A stretch of 7,898 bases of DNA, taken from Chloroflexota bacterium. Lineage in GTDB: Bacteria > Chloroflexota > Anaerolineae > Anaerolineales > Villigracilaceae. Position 1 is the stretch's first letter. Each line of letters opens with the position of its first letter. This document shows, piece after piece, positions 5,429 to 7,898 of the stretch. A program made the translations under genes and the position numbers. The stretch lies in assembly GCA_016191985.1 (NCBI GenBank), contig JACPVB010000118.1, forward strand, positions 1 through 7,898. The letters are read 5' to 3'. The notes under the pieces are model-generated. The model ran no database searches. It was not told the DNA's origin and saw only the letters and a program-made list of their open reading frames with translations.

Positions 5429-5455
5429 GTCGGGATTTTTCGAGAACCCTTTATT

Positions 5456-6697
5456 ATGAAAATCCGATCCATCACTTATTTTTGCAATCCCCAATTTCCG
5501 CTCGAAGAAAAAATCCTGCAAGACGCGGGGGAATTTTTGTCAAAAGCAAAAGCCGCGTATGAAGCGGCAGGGTACGAAGTGCAGACGGTGCGGCTGGCTA
5601 CGATACCGTTTCCGAAATTGCTGGGTGAAGAGCATATTGACGAATTGCCCAAGTTCGCAAATCAATTTGCGAAAGCCATGAAAGAAGCAGGGATTTTCTA
5701 CGCATCACTGGGGCCAGCATTGCCTGAATTTCCGCGCAGTTATCAGGTAATCCCTGAGGCGGTTGCGGCGAGTGAGGATATTTTCTTTGGTGGGGCAATG
5801 ACAAGCAAAACGGACAGCAAGCTGTCCGAGTCCAGAATTGTTATGGATGCAGTAAAAGCCTGTGCGGAGGTGATTGTCAAATGCGCGCCGCTTGACCCGA
5901 ACGGGTTTGCAAACTTGAGGTTTGCGGCACTGGCGAATGTCCATGCGGGGGCGCCGTTTTTCCCTGCGGCTTATCATGATGGCGATGAGCCTGCGTTTGC
6001 AATTGCGGTGGAGTCTGCTGATGTGGCGGTCAATGCTTTTGCGGGGCAACCAATTTTGGACGAAGGGCGAAGCGCGCTCATCGCTGAAATCACAAAGCAT
6101 GGTCAGGCCATTTCTCAGATTGCGCAATCTCTACTCTCCAATCCCCAATCTCCAAAATTTCTCGGCATTGATTTCTCCCTCGCCCCCTTCCCCGATGATG
6201 CGCATTCGCTTGGCAATGCGGTGGAAAAAATGGGCGTGCAAAAAATTGGTCTGCATGGCTCGCTTGCATCTGCTGCGATTCTCACCGAAGCCATCGAACG
6301 CGCAGACTTTCCACACATCGGCTTCAACGGTTTCATGCAGCCTGTGCTGGAGGATACCATCCTTGCAAAACGCGCCGCCGAGGGTACGCTTACGATCAAG
6401 GATGCTTTGCTTTATTCAGCAGTTTGCGGAACGGGGCTGGATACCATCCCACTGCCAGGCGATGTCAATGCAGATCAAATTTCCCCTCTGCTGCTTGACC
6501 TGTGTGCGCTGGCGTTGCGATTGGATAAACCGCTCACGGCGCGGCTGATGCCTGTTCCCGGTAAACAGGCAGGCGACTCCACTGAATTTGATTTTGCCTT
6601 CTTTGCGAACAGCAAGGTGATGGCGTTGGACTCTGCCCCGTTGCAAGCGCCATTTTCAGCAACTCAAATCATTCCTCTAAATTCTCGCAAACCATGA
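5456..6697 (+). CDS. DUF711 (UPF0210) family protein
   Basis: 413 residues matching the DUF711 family along its length: PAAYHDGDEPAFAIAVESAD (170-189), GIDFSLAPFPDD (237-248), SLGNAVEKMG and GLHGSLASAA (251-274), GFNGFMQPVLED (289-300), SAVCGTGLDTIPLPGDV (321-337) and RLMPVPGKQAGD (363-374). The known structure of a family member has a fold like the glycyl-radical enzyme PFL, but no glycyl-radical loop (RVAGY-like) is seen here and the reaction is unknown. A conserved Cys 324 and Asp/Glu residues in these motifs could be catalytic. It starts 27 nt after the HEPN stop with no clear ribosome binding site, and overlaps the next gene by 4 nt (ATGA). Residues 224-235 come from a heptamer repeat. 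Confidence 0.88.
   Translation: MKIRSITYFCNPQFPLEEKILQDAGEFLSKAKAAYEAAGYEVQTVRLATIPFPKLLGEEHIDELPKFANQFAKAMKEAGIFYASLGPALPEFPRSYQVIPEAVAASEDIFFGGAMTSKTDSKLSESRIVMDAVKACAEVIVKCAPLDPNGFANLRFAALANVHAGAPFFPAAYHDGDEPAFAIAVESADVAVNAFAGQPILDEGRSALIAEITKHGQAISQIAQSLLSNPQSPKFLGIDFSLAPFPDDAHSLGNAVEKMGVQKIGLHGSLASAAILTEAIERADFPHIGFNGFMQPVLEDTILAKRAAEGTLTIKDALLYSAVCGTGLDTIPLPGDVNADQISPLLLDLCALALRLDKPLTARLMPVPGKQAGDSTEFDFAFFANSKVMALDSAPLQAPFSATQIIPLNSRKP
6125..6159. repeat. Heptamer array C inside the DUF711 gene
   Basis: Units CAATCTC (6125-6131), TACTCTC (6132-6138), CAATCCC (6139-6145), CAATCTC (6146-6152) and the degenerate CAAAATT (6153-6159). They encode AQSLLSNPQSPK plus part of the next codon, just before the conserved GIDFSLAP block. 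Confidence 0.8.
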
Positions 6698-7215
6698 ACC
6701 TGCTTGATGGATTGTCTTTCATCCAATTGTTGTGGGGGGTGCCTGTTCTTTTGGCGATTCATAATTTGGAAGAAGCGCCTTTCATGGAAAAATGGTCAAA
6801 GGAATTGCCGCTGCCTATTCATCCCATTGTATCGACAAGACAATTCGTCACGGCGGTGACGCTTCTTACCATTGCGGGTTTTGCCGCAACATACTTTGGC
6901 ATCACAACTGCAAACCAGCCGATTGGAATATCCATCGTTCTGGGAATACAAATGGTGATGCTGGTGAACGCGATTGCGCCTCATCTTGTTACAGCACTTC
7001 GCTTTCGCAAATACAGCCCCGGTGTTGTTACCGCGCTGATTCTGAATGTCCCCTTTTCAATTTATCTTTTCCAGCGCGCCATGCGGGAGGGATATTTGTC
7101 ATGGCCGTTATTTTGGATATTGCTGGTCATTGCTCCATTTGCCATGATCTTCCTTGCTTCCGCATCGTTACAGGCGGGAAAGCTTATCATCACAAAGAAG
7201 CGGCTTTTTTCGTAA
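6694..7215 (+). CDS. HXXEE domain integral membrane protein
   Basis: 173 residues with about five hydrophobic segments (roughly 8-23, 52-70, 78-98, 109-127 and 137-157). The name-giving motif is HNLEE (His 23, Glu 26, Glu 27); a second cluster, NAIAPHL (Asn 92, His 97), and RFRKYSPGVVTA (103-114) are also typical of HXXEE proteins. The His/Glu residues within membrane helices suggest metal binding and an enzyme role, but no reaction is established. It begins within the DUF711 stop (ATGA), so the two are translated together, which suggests related jobs. It ends in a basic tail, KKRLFS, near the converging acetyltransferase gene. Confidence 0.85.
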   Translation: MNLLDGLSFIQLLWGVPVLLAIHNLEEAPFMEKWSKELPLPIHPIVSTRQFVTAVTLLTIAGFAATYFGITTANQPIGISIVLGIQMVMLVNAIAPHLVTALRFRKYSPGVVTALILNVPFSIYLFQRAMREGYLSWPLFWILLVIAPFAMIFLASASLQAGKLIITKKRLFS

Positions 7216-7224
7216 TCGCTTCTT
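7195..7224. terminator. Possible weak hairpin between convergent genes
   Basis: AAGAAGCG (7195-7202) and CGCTTCTT (7217-7224) can form an 8-bp stem with a 14-nt loop over the stop of the membrane protein gene, in the 14-nt gap between convergent genes. No proper T-run follows on either strand (only TTT on the minus side), so terminator function is uncertain. Confidence 0.3.
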
Positions 7225-7229
7225 CGGGT

Positions 7230-7898
7230 TCACGGTTTAGGATAATGAGCCTGGTATTTTCCAATTGAAATGTATCCCAGCTTTTCGGCCAGCCTGCAAG
7301 ACTCAGGATTTGCCGCATCCCAGTGGGGATCCATATTGTTCTCAAGGCACCACCTTACTAAATGTGCAGAGACAGCAGTTGCAATGCCCTGCCGCCGATA
7401 ATCTTCCGAGACAAACAGGCTGATTTCAATACCGCTGCTGCATACCAGTGAAGAGAACGCAGCGCCGATGATCTCTCCGTGTTTCTCAAAGCAATAACCA
7501 ATTCCACGCGCAACGAAATCGGATGGGGATTCAAAATCAGAGACATCGATAAAGTGATCCCGTCCCCAGACCCTCTCAATCAAGGGAATATCCATCCGTT
7601 TCATTTCAGCGGCGAATTTGGAGTCGCTGCAAAGTTTTTGCACATGCGCAAGGGATAGGCATTCTGAAGAAAAGCTATAGCGGTCAAAGCTGACAAGACG
7701 TTCGCCATACATTGTTTTGCCTGCTTCAAGCCATCCTGGGGATGAGGGCATGAACAGAGACCAGGGCTTGATTTCTTTCAGCATTTGCTGTCCGCCCTCG
7801 CTAGTGGCATCTCCTGCGAAATAATTAAAAAAGCCTCCAATCTTGTAAGCACAGGGATTTTCCAAATCGTCCACATAGGCTTTACCCATCTGCCCTTC
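7230..7898 (-). CDS. GNAT-family N-acetyltransferase (PF12746-like), 5' partial
   Basis: The frame is open past the ATG at 7889 to the window edge (Glu-Gly-Gln precede it), and relatives have more residues before the VDDLENP motif, so the true start is probably outside. Counting from that ATG, the C-terminal acetyl-CoA site is clear: FVSEDYRRQGIATA (159-172) with the RRQGIA pyrophosphate loop, then MDPHWDAANPESCRLAEKLGY (near 186-206), a pattern of the GNAT group that includes ZmaR-like enzymes. The N-terminal half (GGFFNYFAGD, PWSLFMPSSPGW) fits the same group. The acyl acceptor is unknown. It is convergent with the DUF711-HXXEE pair and is not part of that operon. Confidence 0.85.
   Translation of the reverse strand, partial: EGQMGKAYVDDLENPCAYKIGGFFNYFAGDATSEGGQQMLKEIKPWSLFMPSSPGWLEAGKTMYGERLVSFDRYSFSSECLSLAHVQKLCSDSKFAAEMKRMDIPLIERVWGRDHFIDVSDFESPSDFVARGIGYCFEKHGEIIGAAFSSLVCSSGIEISLFVSEDYRRQGIATAVSAHLVRWCLENNMDPHWDAANPESCRLAEKLGYISIGKYQAHYPKP

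Noticed and set aside
5922..6548. A 208-codon plus-strand open frame inside the DUF711 gene
   Set aside because: Its product is rich in Arg, Met, Ser and Leu with no domain, while the overlapping frame matches DUF711 throughout.
5456..6697. A glycyl-radical enzyme
   Set aside because: Although the DUF711 fold is related to PFL, no glycyl-radical loop and no activating radical-SAM gene are seen.
1..7898. CRISPR arrays, tRNA genes or insertion sequences
   Set aside because: No regularly spaced direct repeats of CRISPR length, no cloverleaf-like sequence and no transposase were seen; the only tandem repeats are heptamers.

Overview
The window looks like chromosomal DNA of a Chloroflexota bacterium, probably class Anaerolineae. 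This rests on the style of the infC-rpmI-rplT block (an L20 that begins MRVKGGPQGH), a DUF711 protein next to an HXXEE membrane protein, -10 boxes sitting 6 nt before ATG with no ribosome binding site, and short tandem heptamers inside genes. The assignment is inference from remembered family resemblance; no search was run. There is no tRNA, rRNA, CRISPR array or insertion sequence that I can see, and no gene-free stretch over 300 bases.

Layout. (1) 2-1156: the C-terminal part of a secreted-type alpha/beta hydrolase (TAP-like family) with an unassigned extra domain of about 140 residues. (2) 1173-2640: a complete translation operon: sigma70-type promoter, infC (IF3, apparently started at AUA), an attenuator-like hairpin, rpmI (L35), a possible pseudoknot leader, rplT (L20) and a strong terminator. 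(3) 2668-4590: three overlapping genes: an Af1521-like macrodomain (ADP-ribose binding), an AT-rich GIY-YIG nuclease-like gene, and a SpoU/TrmH-type RNA 2'-O-methyltransferase. (4) 4647-5428: an MNT nucleotidyltransferase plus HEPN pair, of the toxin-antitoxin type or a relative of it, with a probable leaderless promoter. (5) 5456-7215: DUF711 protein overlapping by 4 nt with an HXXEE membrane protein. (6) 7230-7898 on the minus strand: a GNAT acetyltransferase, convergent with the previous pair and cut by the window end.

How they work together. The infC operon is the housekeeping core, and its sequence suggests feedback at two places: IF3 at its own rare start codon, and possibly L20 on a leader upstream of rplT. 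The genes after it are accessory: small coupled groups for nucleotide, ADP-ribose or RNA chemistry with no clear single pathway.

The most unusual signal is three arrays of degenerate heptamers (YARTCYC or its complement) embedded in frame, two in the RNA methyltransferase gene in opposite orientations and one in the DUF711 gene. Because 7 is not a multiple of 3, three units encode the same stop-free seven-residue cycle in any frame of a strand, so the repeat can sit in genes as harmless linker. The second look-worthy element is the candidate RNA pseudoknot at 2187-2241.
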